Origin: Bacteroidota bacterium | Lineage (GTDB): Bacteria > Bacteroidota > Bacteroidia > Bacteroidales > Lentimicrobiaceae | Direction of reading: 5' to 3' | NCBI GenBank assembly: GCA_009773515.1 | Contig: WSXX01000024.1 | Location: 1-64,000, forward strand | DNA length: 64,000 bases | Shown here: positions 25,491 through 33,994 of the stretch, in pieces | How the letters are laid out: each line of letters starts with the position of its first letter | Position numbering within the stretch: the first letter of the stretch is position 1 | Made by a program: the position numbers and the translations under genes | The notes under the pieces: model-generated | Database searches by the model: none | What the model was told of the DNA's origin: nothing | Seen by the model: only the letters and a program-made list of their open reading frames with translations

Positions 25491-26930
25491 ATGGGAGCAA
25501 CGCTGATTGGATTTATCGTTTACCTCGTTGCCATGATGGGCATTGGAATATATGCTTACAGGCGCAACGAATCAACCGCAGATTATTACCTGGGCGGACG
25601 AAAAATGAACTCATGGGTGGTGGCTCTTTCTGAGCGTTCGTCGGGTGAGTCGGCCTGGTTGTTGCTTGGGCTTCCCGGCGCAGCTCTTGCGCTTGGCATA
25701 GTTGAAGTCTGGACTGCCTTGGGTTGCCTTATCGGGATATTTTTTTACTGGTATGCTGTTGCAGAAGAAATAAGGCTGCAGTCAGAAAAATCAAACGCTA
25801 TCACACTTCCCGATGTTTTTGCAAACCGTTTTTCACGTGGAAGCCTGATCATTAGGTTCACAGCCATGATCATCATTATCTTTTTCTTTACATTTTATCT
25901 GGCAGCTCAGTTTAATGGTGCCGGAAAAGTACTTAATGTTACATTTGGCATTGACCCGTTTACCGGAATGGTTGTAGGAGCTGTGGTGATTATTCTGTAC
26001 ACCATGCTGGGTGGTTTTTCTGCAGTGGTGTGGACGGATTTTGTGCAGGCGCTGCTGATGTTCGGAGCGCTTGTGGTGCTGCCTGTTGCCGGATTGATTG
26101 AGGTGTCTTCATCTGGCCATTCGCTGCACACAGCCATTCAGAGTGCAGGTGGAAGTTATCTCGATATCGTTGGCGGTAAAACCGGATGGGCGGCTGTGGC
26201 AACTGTAGTTGGCGGATTAAGTTGGGCTTTTGGTTATATGGGTCAGCCTCATTTGCTTACCAAATTTATGTCAATCAAAGATCCCGGAAAAATAAAGAAA
26301 AGCAGGCGGATTGCTTTTATGTGGGCTGTTCCTGCTTTTGCCGGTGCTTTTGTAATAGGCCTTGTGGGGCTGGCTTTGTTTGGTCAGGGCTATTTTGATG
26401 ATGTGGAAAAAGTAATGCCACATCTGGCAAATTACCTGATGCCTCAATGGGTTGCCGGTATTCTTGTATCAGCCGCCATTGCAGCCATGATGTCAACTGC
26501 CGATGGTCAATTGCTGGTTATTTCATCTACTGTCTCTGAGGATTTTTTCAGGCATATCCTGAAAATTAATTTGTCGCCCAAATCGATGGTTAATTTGAGT
26601 CGTTTGGTAACATTGATTGTAGGAATTGCAGCATTCGCGGTTGCTGTTTCTTCAGGGAAACTGATTTTTGCGATGGTATCTTATGCCTGGGCAGGACTGG
26701 GCGCCGCATTTGGGCCGGCTTTGCTGCTAATGCTCCGATGGAAAAAAATTACCTGGCAAGGTGTGTTTGCCGGAATGGTAACAGGTACGTTGGTAACCAT
26801 TATCTGGACAGAAATTTCAATCCTCGATCAAAACCTTTCTGCCAGATTTGCCTCTTTTGCGCTGGCTTTTGCAGCGGTTTATTTCGTAAGCCTGTTTACT
26901 TTCCGGAAAGAGCAGCCGGTGAAGCTTTAA
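25491..26930 (+). CDS. putP: Sodium:solute symporter, PutP-like (proline)
   Basis: An inner-membrane Na+-coupled importer of the SSS family with about 13 membrane helices (479 aa). The opening TADYYLGGRKMNSWVVALSE with SGESAWLLLGLPG is typical of PutP, as are FILYTMLGGFSAVVWTDFVQ-type residues in helix 5 (IILYTMLGGFSAVVWTDFVQ), GYMGQPHLLTKFM and SAAIAAMMSTADGQLLVIS. Proline is the most likely substrate by family resemblance, but related carriers take other solutes. A weak -7 box (TAAATTCG, 25457-25464) precedes it. The 3' end overlaps the convergent glycosyltransferase gene by 35 bp. Confidence 0.85.
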   Translation: MGATLIGFIVYLVAMMGIGIYAYRRNESTADYYLGGRKMNSWVVALSERSSGESAWLLLGLPGAALALGIVEVWTALGCLIGIFFYWYAVAEEIRLQSEKSNAITLPDVFANRFSRGSLIIRFTAMIIIIFFFTFYLAAQFNGAGKVLNVTFGIDPFTGMVVGAVVIILYTMLGGFSAVVWTDFVQALLMFGALVVLPVAGLIEVSSSGHSLHTAIQSAGGSYLDIVGGKTGWAAVATVVGGLSWAFGYMGQPHLLTKFMSIKDPGKIKKSRRIAFMWAVPAFAGAFVIGLVGLALFGQGYFDDVEKVMPHLANYLMPQWVAGILVSAAIAAMMSTADGQLLVISSTVSEDFFRHILKINLSPKSMVNLSRLVTLIVGIAAFAVAVSSGKLIFAMVSYAWAGLGAAFGPALLLMLRWKKITWQGVFAGMVTGTLVTIIWTEISILDQNLSARFASFALAFAAVYFVSLFTFRKEQPVKL

Positions 26931-28047
26931 GAACTTTCTCAATGCAGTTCCATAGTCTTTCGGCTGATTTGTCCCATGTAAAAATCTCAGCGCGCCTGAA
27001 ACCTTCTGTTATCAGCTTTTTTCTGAGATCTTCATCCTGAACAATCCTGTGCATAGCTTCTGATATTTCCTCAGGATCGAATGGGTTTATAAGCAGGGCA
27101 GCCTCTCCGCTTACCTCAGGCATTGAGGTAACATTTGATGAAATCACCGGAGTGCCGCATCTGAATGCTTCAACAATCGGTATTCCAAACCCTTCAAAAT
27201 AAGAAACATAAGTTAATGCGATTGCTGAACCCGTTACGTTTTTCATCTCTTCGGTTTCCAGTCTTCCTGTAAAAATAACCGATTCACTGAATTTCATTGC
27301 TTCAAACACCGACGCAATTTCACCCGTCCACCATTTTTTTGCACCAGCAAGTAAAAGCACACAATTCTGTGTGTCATTCTTTTTGAAAATATCGAATGCC
27401 CTGAAAAGATTTACCAGGTTTTTTCGTGGATGCAGCGATCCAACAAAGAAGAAGTAAGGGCGGCCGTTGGTATATTTTTTACGTGTAGTGTTTTTAATAT
27501 CCTCATTAACAGGAGCGTACATTTCGTTGGCGCCGTTGTAAACTACGTCAATCAGAGCCAGGTCGGTGCCGTACTGTTTGTGGATATCACTTTTCGAATA
27601 TTCTGAAACCGTTGCTATCCGTGCTGCTTTAGCAGCATATTTCCTGAAAAAGGTTCTGTAATACCATCTTTCGGCAAATGGCAGATCAGCAGGATAGTGT
27701 TCAAAGTTAAGATCGTGGAATACCGCGATTGATGGTATTCCGGAACTCAGTGATAAATATCCGTCAGGAGAAAGAAAAAGATCTGCTTTCAGTTTGCGAA
27801 GCATTCGGCGTACTGAAAATTCGAACCAGATAAAATATAAAACAGGGTGCCTTGCCGGAGGTCCTATAACCACGGGAGTAACATTACTACTGAACACAAA
27901 ATCAGCATGATACGGTCTGTCAAAAAGAAAGAAAAAGTTATGCTCAGGGTGGGCAGTTACGATTCGGCGGAGGTTCTCACAGGTGAACCAGCCGATGCCT
28001 TCGAGCCGGCCTTGAAGCAATAATCTGGTGTTTACAACTATATTCAA
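26896..28047 (-). CDS. Glycosyltransferase family 4 (mannosyltransferase-like)
   Basis: A 383-residue GT-B retaining transferase. It has an N-terminal GIGWFTCENLRRIV acceptor-side loop, then IAVFHDLNFEHYP and IATVSEYSKSDI. The donor domain has YFFFVGSLHPRKNLVNLFRA and the diagnostic EX7E-type region YVSYFEGFGIPIVEAFRCGT, followed by VSGEAALLINPFDPEEISEA. It resembles WbdA/WbaZ-like mannosyltransferases of surface glycan loci, though the sugar is not certain. Its -7 box (28123-28130, minus strand) is interlocked with the promoter box of the flippase gene. It overlaps the symporter gene tail to tail. Confidence 0.88.
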   Translation of the reverse strand: MNIVVNTRLLLQGRLEGIGWFTCENLRRIVTAHPEHNFFFLFDRPYHADFVFSSNVTPVVIGPPARHPVLYFIWFEFSVRRMLRKLKADLFLSPDGYLSLSSGIPSIAVFHDLNFEHYPADLPFAERWYYRTFFRKYAAKAARIATVSEYSKSDIHKQYGTDLALIDVVYNGANEMYAPVNEDIKNTTRKKYTNGRPYFFFVGSLHPRKNLVNLFRAFDIFKKNDTQNCVLLLAGAKKWWTGEIASVFEAMKFSESVIFTGRLETEEMKNVTGSAIALTYVSYFEGFGIPIVEAFRCGTPVISSNVTSMPEVSGEAALLINPFDPEEISEAMHRIVQDEDLRKKLITEGFRRAEIFTWDKSAERLWNCIEKVLKASPAALSGK

Positions 28048-28112
28048 ATCAGTTAATTATTCTGCAGAAGTTTTTATTCTGCCGGTGTGAAAGATTATTT
28101 GAAGAATAGTGA

Positions 28113-28130
28113 TATTTTTGCGCAAATTTA
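28113..28130. promoter_or_regulatory. Interlocked divergent -7 boxes
   Basis: Plus strand TATTTTTG (28113-28120) and minus strand TAAATTTG (28123-28130) both match TAnnTTTG and are separated by only CG. They serve the flippase gene (ATG 28196) and the glycosyltransferase gene (ATG 28047). No good -33 element is seen for either. Confidence 0.5.
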
Positions 28131-28195
28131 ATCTTTATTGAACAATTGAAGGTTAAAATTCATGTTTCAAGGTAATACATCACCCGGCCGCATAA

Positions 28196-29665
28196 ATGGT
28201 CAAATTTTCCGGAATGCAACGTAAATTTATTACCAATCTTGGTTTTCTTCTGTTTCTGAACCTGCTGATCAAACCCTTCTGGATTTTTGGTATAGACCGG
28301 ACAGTGCAGAATGTGGTTGGTGCTGAGGATTTCGGGTTTTATTTTGTCATTTTCAATTTCTCTTTTCTATTCAATATTTTGTTTGACTTTGGGATAACCA
28401 ACTTCAACAACCGGAATATTGCCCAGAATACGCAATTGCTGAACAAGCACTTTTCGAGTATTCTGATTCTTAAGCTACTGCTTGCAATTGTTTATTTCTT
28501 TGTCACCTTTATCTCAGGAGTTCTTTGGGGGTTTCGTGGAAACGAGCTGTGGTTGCTTGCTTTACTGGGACTGAATCAGTTTTTTATCTCATTTATTATG
28601 TATCTGAGATCAAATGTTTCAGCCCTGCTTCTTTTTAAAACCGACAGTATTTTATCAGTCCTTGACAGAGTATTGATGATAGCCATCTGCAGTGTGCTGC
28701 TCTGGGGTAATGTCACTGAAAGTCAGTTTCGTATAGAATGGTTTGTTTATGCACAAACGGCCTCTTACCTGTTAACAGGAATTGTTGCGCTGCTGATAGT
28801 AATTCGCAAAGCTTCTTTCAGGCGTTTGAACTGGAATTGGCCATTTTTTATGGTGATTATCAAACAAAGCCTTCCTTTTGCAATTCTGGTTTTGTTAATG
28901 ACATTTTATAACCGCATTGACTCGGTAATGCTTAAAGGTCTGTTGCCAAAAGAATCCGGAAATCTGCAAGCCGGAATTTATGCCCATGCATATAGGCTTC
29001 TGGATGCGCTAAACAACATCGCATATCTTTTCTCGGTGCTTCTTTTGCCATTGTTTGCACGCCTGATTAAAACGGGAGAGAATGTTGAAAAGCTCGTAAA
29101 GTTGTCTTTTACCCTGCTGTTTGTTGTTTCGGTTATATTTTCTGTTACTTCTTATTTCTTCAGTTATCAGCTGATGGATATGATGTATGACCACTATATT
29201 GCTGAATCATCAGTTGTTTTTGGTATTCTTATCGGATGCTTCGTTGCCATTTCTACTACATATGTTTTCGGAACCTTACTTACAGCAAACGGCAATCTGA
29301 AACATCTGAATATAGTTGCAGCCGGAGGAATGCTGCTCAATATTACGCTGAATGTAATTCTGATTCCTCGTTTTGGAGCCCTTGGTTCAGCATGGACCAG
29401 TCTGATTACACAGGCAATAATGGCTATTATTCAGGTTATTCTTGCTGCACTGTTCTTCAGGTTTACCATTAATTATTCTTTTATCTTCCGTCTCATTTTT
29501 TTCTTCGCAGGTGTAATTGCCATTAACTGGCTTGCAACTTTTCTGACCATTCATTGGGCAAAATCCGCTTTGTTGGTACTTTCTGTGTCCATTATCTGGG
29601 CAGGTTTGCTTCAACTGCTCAATATCAGGAACCTTATCAGGATATTTTTAAGCACAGATCATTGA
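28196..29665 (+). CDS. Polysaccharide flippase (Wzx/MATE-like)
   Basis: A 489-residue membrane protein with about 14 hydrophobic segments and the opening FITNLGFLLFLNLLIKPFWI, GAEDFGFYFVIFNFSFLF and DFGITNFNNRNIAQ, typical of the polysaccharide_synt family. It would flip undecaprenyl-linked oligosaccharide to the periplasmic face of the inner membrane. Starts at 28196 and 28214 (MQRKFITN) are both possible; I give the longer. It leads a plus-strand run: flippase, two Wzz-like genes and a ligase/polymerase. A second promoter at 29819 separates it from the Wzz pair. Confidence 0.85.
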   Translation: MVKFSGMQRKFITNLGFLLFLNLLIKPFWIFGIDRTVQNVVGAEDFGFYFVIFNFSFLFNILFDFGITNFNNRNIAQNTQLLNKHFSSILILKLLLAIVYFFVTFISGVLWGFRGNELWLLALLGLNQFFISFIMYLRSNVSALLLFKTDSILSVLDRVLMIAICSVLLWGNVTESQFRIEWFVYAQTASYLLTGIVALLIVIRKASFRRLNWNWPFFMVIIKQSLPFAILVLLMTFYNRIDSVMLKGLLPKESGNLQAGIYAHAYRLLDALNNIAYLFSVLLLPLFARLIKTGENVEKLVKLSFTLLFVVSVIFSVTSYFFSYQLMDMMYDHYIAESSVVFGILIGCFVAISTTYVFGTLLTANGNLKHLNIVAAGGMLLNITLNVILIPRFGALGSAWTSLITQAIMAIIQVILAALFFRFTINYSFIFRLIFFFAGVIAINWLATFLTIHWAKSALLVLSVSIIWAGLLQLLNIRNLIRIFLSTDH

Positions 29666-29818
29666 TTTTTTGAAAAAATTTCTGATTGCGAAGTCCTGAA
29701 GAATAACAATAGTGCTGATAATCAAAGGTTTTTATTTGAATTGACGACAATTTTTGATTTTTGATTTCAAAAATGTGAAACTGTATGTTTTCATTTCACT
29801 AAGTGAAATATTTTTCCA

Positions 29819-29826
29819 TATCTTTG
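29819..29826 (+). promoter_or_regulatory. -7 box for the Wzz pair
   Basis: TATCTTTG matches TAnnTTTG exactly, 27 bp upstream of ATG 29854. It lies downstream of the GTG at 29803, which argues against that start. Confidence 0.55.
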
Positions 29827-29853
29827 ACAACCCTAAACGAACCAGCATTCCAT

Positions 29854-30900
29854 ATGTCGGAGAATAAGTTTTCAGAAATCAGGGATTTTGACTCCACCAG
29901 TCTCGGGATGTTTCTCTACTCCTGGCGTAAACACCTGATAATAATAAGCCTTAGTGCCGCCATATTGGCTGCGGTCTTTTCATCATCCTGGTTTATTACG
30001 CCTTTATTCAAATCAACTGTTGTTTTATTTCCGGTTTCCAGCAATTCCGTTTCAAGGGCATTGTTAACCGATCAGCCAACAGCAAAAACTGATATTCTTG
30101 AATTTGGAGAAGATGAACAAACAGAGCAAATGCTTCAGATTCTGAGCTCTAGTAAGATCAGAGATAAAGTGGTTGAAAAATTTGACCTGCTTAAGCATTA
30201 CAGGATAAACCCCAAATCAAAGTACAAAAACACCGAACTCAACAGAAGGTATGAAAGCAATATAACCTTCAGAAGAACTGAGTTTATGGCAGTCAAGATT
30301 ACAGTCCTCGACCGTGATCCTCAAATGGCCGCTGATATTGCCAATGCAATTTCCGAACTGCTTGATTCAACAAAAAATGCAATGCAATCAGAACGGGCAA
30401 TGAGAGGTTTTCGAATTGTTGAACGCGAATATCTTAAGTTGGTTAATGAGATCTCTGTCATGGAGGATTCATTGCGGAAAATAAGACTACTCGGTGTTTA
30501 TGATTATGAATCGCAGTCTGAAATGATTAACCAGCAGCTGGCAGTTGAAATTGCAAGAGGTAACACTTCCGGTATCCGTTCACTTGAAGAAAGGCTCTCA
30601 GTACTTGCAAAATACGGAGGTTCCTACGTTTCACTGCGCGACATGCTTGAGCATGAGAAAAAGCAACTTAGCTACCTGAAAGCGCGTTATGAAGAAGCGC
30701 GTGTTGATGCAACTGAGAATCTGCCTCAGAAGTTTATTGTTGAGTCGGCCTATAAAGCTGAAAAAAAATCATACCCGGTGCGATGGATAATTGTTATGGT
30801 ATCAACCATTTCAGCCTTCCTTATTTCTGTGCTTGTTATCATAAGCCTTGAAAAGCTGGGGCAGCTCAATCTGTTAAAAAAAAACGCTCGTTCGATTTAA
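29854..30900 (+). CDS. Wzz-like polysaccharide chain-length determinant protein, copy 1
   Basis: A 348-residue PCP-type protein. There is an N-terminal membrane helix (LIIISLSAAILAAVFSSSWF, near residue 30), then the Wzz-domain strand FKSTVVLFPVSS. A long, largely helical periplasmic part follows (VKITVLDRDPQMAADIANAI, then REYLKLVNEISVMEDSLRKI), and a second helix sits near the C-terminus after KKSYPVRWIIV. Such proteins set the length of the polymer made by Wzy. There is no BY-kinase domain and no Wza export channel nearby. The start is ATG 29854, just after a -7 box. It lies 20 bp before a clear paralogue with the same layout. Confidence 0.85.
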   Translation: MSENKFSEIRDFDSTSLGMFLYSWRKHLIIISLSAAILAAVFSSSWFITPLFKSTVVLFPVSSNSVSRALLTDQPTAKTDILEFGEDEQTEQMLQILSSSKIRDKVVEKFDLLKHYRINPKSKYKNTELNRRYESNITFRRTEFMAVKITVLDRDPQMAADIANAISELLDSTKNAMQSERAMRGFRIVEREYLKLVNEISVMEDSLRKIRLLGVYDYESQSEMINQQLAVEIARGNTSGIRSLEERLSVLAKYGGSYVSLRDMLEHEKKQLSYLKARYEEARVDATENLPQKFIVESAYKAEKKSYPVRWIIVMVSTISAFLISVLVIISLEKLGQLNLLKKNARSI

Positions 30901-30920
30901 AAAGCCTAAAATTCAGCATA

Positions 30921-31931
30921 ATGGACAACATTAAGCCCAACATGGAGAATTACTTCAGCAATATTCATATGATGAAAATCTTCCTCAAATGGAAGTGGCA
31001 TCTGGTTGCAATTGCTGTTATTGCTGCATTGCTTGCTGCTATCTTTTCCAGCTCATTTTTTATTAAACCACGATTCAAATCGTATGCGCTGGTGTATCCT
31101 TCCAATATTGCACCTTATTCTGATGAAAGTGAATCGGAGCAAATGCTGCAATGGCTGCAATCGCAGGATATCAAAGATAGTGTTATCAAAAAGTTCAACC
31201 TTGCAGAACACTATCGTATTGATCCCGAATATAAATATTATCAATCCACCATGCAGTTTCTTTTTAATAAGAATGTAAAGATCAGCAAAACGCAGTGGGA
31301 ATCAATCGAGATTGTTGTAATGGATGCTGATCCCGTAATTGCAAGGGATATGGTACTGTCGATTATTGACTTCTGTAACGAGAAAATCAGAGCTATTCAT
31401 CGTGATAAATATTCAGAGGTTGTAAATAGCATGGGTTTCACTCTTAGGGAGAAAAAAGCCCAGCTTGACAGCGTTGAAAATGCATTGAGTGAATTGCGCA
31501 AAAATTATGAACTCATCGATTATGAATCACAGGCACGCGAAATTACCCGCGGATACCTTCGTACAGTTGATGGATCTAATTCTACCAGCATCAATACCAA
31601 AGATGTGCTCAGGATGAAGGAAAATTTTGAGGCAAAGTCAGGTGAAATGGCTATCCTTACCCAGCGACGCAACGACATTATGCGTATTTACTCAGAATTC
31701 GAGCTGGTTTACGACAGGGCAGTGTATGATGCCGCAAAAGTATTTACATTTACCAATGTGGTAACACCCCCGGTTATTGCTGATAAAAAGTCTTATCCGG
31801 TGCGTTGGTTAATCGTTCTTTATGCTGTGGTTGCTTCAATGTTCTTTTCTGTTGTGGTTATCTCTGTAATTGAGAACCGGAAAATTAATCTGGAACTACA
31901 GAAACTGACCCGAAATAATCCTAACGATTAA
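30921..31931 (+). CDS. Wzz-like polysaccharide chain-length determinant protein, copy 2
   Basis: Paralogue of the gene before it (336 aa) with the same order of elements: membrane helix (LVAIAVIAALLAAIFSSSFF), FKSYALVYPSNIAPYSDESE, SEQMLQWLQSQDIKDSVIKK, EHYRIDPEYKY, VVMDADPVIARDMVLSIIDF, and a C-terminal helix after DKKSYPVRWLIV. Compared with copy 1 it lacks the insert before the acidic stretch and has a different middle coil. The two genes are 20 bp apart and the next starts 12 bp later, so they form one operon. The two products may form mixed or alternative oligomers (inference). Confidence 0.85.
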   Translation: MDNIKPNMENYFSNIHMMKIFLKWKWHLVAIAVIAALLAAIFSSSFFIKPRFKSYALVYPSNIAPYSDESESEQMLQWLQSQDIKDSVIKKFNLAEHYRIDPEYKYYQSTMQFLFNKNVKISKTQWESIEIVVMDADPVIARDMVLSIIDFCNEKIRAIHRDKYSEVVNSMGFTLREKKAQLDSVENALSELRKNYELIDYESQAREITRGYLRTVDGSNSTSINTKDVLRMKENFEAKSGEMAILTQRRNDIMRIYSEFELVYDRAVYDAAKVFTFTNVVTPPVIADKKSYPVRWLIVLYAVVASMFFSVVVISVIENRKINLELQKLTRNNPND

Positions 31932-31943
31932 TCAAGCTTCTCA

Positions 31944-33428
31944 GTGTTGGCCAATCCCAAACTCAAATGGTATTACCTGCTCAGCGGTTTATTTATTCTG
32001 CTGAACTCTCTCCTTATTGTTAAGGAGTTCTATTTGGGTATTGCTATTCCTGTTGCCATTATCATTGCGCTGATGTACCTGTTCTGGCTGGATAAACTTT
32101 TACTTTTTATTGTAATGGTTACACCGCTGGCAGTGAACTTCGCCGATAGTGAGATGGGGTTTGGAATCTCCCTGCCATCTGAACCGCTTATGGTTGGGGT
32201 AATGATTATCTTTATCCTGAAAACAATATTCAACAGTAATTATGATAAGCGAATTCTTTCGCATCCGGTAACCATTGCAATTTTCTTCAGCCTTGCATGG
32301 ATGCTAATTACCAGTATAACCAGCGAATTACCCATGGTGTCGTTCAAATCATTTGCCGCCAGGCTCTGGTTTGTGATCCCTTTCTATTTTCTCGGGGTTT
32401 TGCTTTTCAGGGATATCAAGAATGTTTCAAGATTCAAATGGCTTTACATGGCCAGCCTTACTATCGTAATTATTTATACCACAATACATCATTCAGCTTA
32501 CGGGTTCGCTGAAAGGCAAGGGCATTGGGTAATGAAGCCCTTTTATAATGACCACACGGCCTATGGCGCTATTCTGGCATTCTTTATCCCCGTGTTTATT
32601 GGTTTTATGTTTAATCGGGAAAGATCCAAAACTTATCGGATGTATGCGCTGATAGCTTCTGCCGTTTTATTGGTAGCTCTCTATCTTTCATACAGCCGAG
32701 CAGCCTGGGTGAGTGTTGCCGGTTCAGTTGCAATTGCGGTTCTTGTGGTTTATAAAATTAAATTTCGCTGGATTCTTGGTGGAATGGTCATTGTGATCGC
32801 TTCTTTTTACATGTTTAAAACAGAGATCCTTTATGTTCTTGAAAAGAATAAACAGGATTCCTCCCAGAATTTTATCGAACATGTAAAATCTATCTATAAT
32901 ATTTCATCTGATGCCTCTAATCTTGAGAGAATAAACAGATGGCAGTCTGCTTTCAGAATGTTTGAAGAACGTCCATTGCTTGGCTGGGGACCTGGTACTT
33001 ATCAGTTTGTATATGCCCCTTTCCAGCGTTCGAAAGAGCGAACCATTATCAGTACAAATGCCGGAGATCTGGGAAACGCACACAGCGAATATATTGGTCC
33101 GCTTTCCGAGCAGGGTGTTTTCGGACTTATAAGCATCTTTTGGATCGGGATTGTGGTTATAATTACCGGTATCAGGGTCTATAAAACGGCACTTAACCGG
33201 GAAGTAAGGCTATATAGTTTGGTTTCTGTACTTGCACTGGTTACCTATTTTATTCATGGATTCCTGAATAATTTTCTCGATACCGACAAAGCTTCAGTTC
33301 CATTCTGGGGATTTATTGCTATGATAGTTGCGCTGGATATTTATCACAAAAATTCTGTATTTGTCAAAACAGGTTCAATGCATGCACCCCATGCAGACAC
33401 TGACGAAAATCCGGTTAAGGATTCCTGA
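31944..33428 (+). CDS. O-antigen ligase/polymerase family membrane protein (Wzy/WaaL-like)
   Basis: A 494-residue membrane protein with about 12 hydrophobic segments and the long periplasmic loop of the O-antigen ligase superfamily. The loop includes LGWGPGTYQFVYAPF and NAHSEYIGPLSEQGVFGLIS, with the usual His-Ser-Glu. YSRAAWVSVAGS lies on the preceding helix. It could polymerise repeat units or ligate glycan to lipid A core; the sequence alone does not decide. There is no ATG near the start. GTG 31944 or TTG 31947 are the candidates, 12 bp after the second Wzz gene. Confidence 0.85.
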   Translation: MLANPKLKWYYLLSGLFILLNSLLIVKEFYLGIAIPVAIIIALMYLFWLDKLLLFIVMVTPLAVNFADSEMGFGISLPSEPLMVGVMIIFILKTIFNSNYDKRILSHPVTIAIFFSLAWMLITSITSELPMVSFKSFAARLWFVIPFYFLGVLLFRDIKNVSRFKWLYMASLTIVIIYTTIHHSAYGFAERQGHWVMKPFYNDHTAYGAILAFFIPVFIGFMFNRERSKTYRMYALIASAVLLVALYLSYSRAAWVSVAGSVAIAVLVVYKIKFRWILGGMVIVIASFYMFKTEILYVLEKNKQDSSQNFIEHVKSIYNISSDASNLERINRWQSAFRMFEERPLLGWGPGTYQFVYAPFQRSKERTIISTNAGDLGNAHSEYIGPLSEQGVFGLISIFWIGIVVIITGIRVYKTALNREVRLYSLVSVLALVTYFIHGFLNNFLDTDKASVPFWGFIAMIVALDIYHKNSVFVKTGSMHAPHADTDENPVKDS

Positions 33429-33661
33429 TTCTGCTTTCTTCCATAATCTTTTCTGTAACTAATAGCTGTTGAGCCCGTCAAATTCAGGTCAATAATTCTG
33501 TAACTGATTCATCTGATCGTTACTGGTATAAGTCTGTTCATTATTGAACATGATTTATTTTGTTCTTGTAACGATATTAGATTCTATATTTCAGATAAAC
33601 AGGATGTTATGCTGTTGGCATGAACTTTGAATTACTCTACCACAAATAAACTCTATCTCTC

Positions 33662-33970
33662 ATGCGCATCGATCTAAAGGCAAACGAAACTGTTGTGAAA
33701 GCCACCAACACGCTTCATTCTTCTGGAAAAGAACAACATAAAGGAAAGCTGATTCTTACAAATCAAAGATTATATTTCATTTCAGCACAGCGGGCAGCGG
33801 ATGCCTATGATTTTGAGGTTCTTCCTGGTCAGATAAGCGAGGTTGTTTATTATAATGCGTTCAGGTTTTTTCCAAAAGGACTTGAACTAAAAACAAAGGA
33901 AGGAAACAGCCTGAAATTTACAATGAAAGATCGGGATACATGGTGCAGAATGATAGTTTCAATGAATTAA
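33662..33970 (+). CDS. Small GRAM/PH-like domain protein (102 aa)
   Basis: A small soluble protein whose whole length looks like a GRAM / bacterial PH fold: KLILTNQRLYFISAQ (the typical 'G.L.LT..RL.F' strand pair), then ISEVVYYNAFRFFPKGLELK and GNSLKFTMKDRDTWCRMI. Such domains often bind membranes or protein partners; nothing more specific can be said. It is 233 bp downstream of the ligase/polymerase gene and convergent with the lpxD-like gene 24 bp further on. No exact promoter box is seen. Confidence 0.7.
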   Translation: MRIDLKANETVVKATNTLHSSGKEQHKGKLILTNQRLYFISAQRAADAYDFEVLPGQISEVVYYNAFRFFPKGLELKTKEGNSLKFTMKDRDTWCRMIVSMN

Positions 33971-33994
33971 TCTGAGAAATTATCCCCGCCTCAT

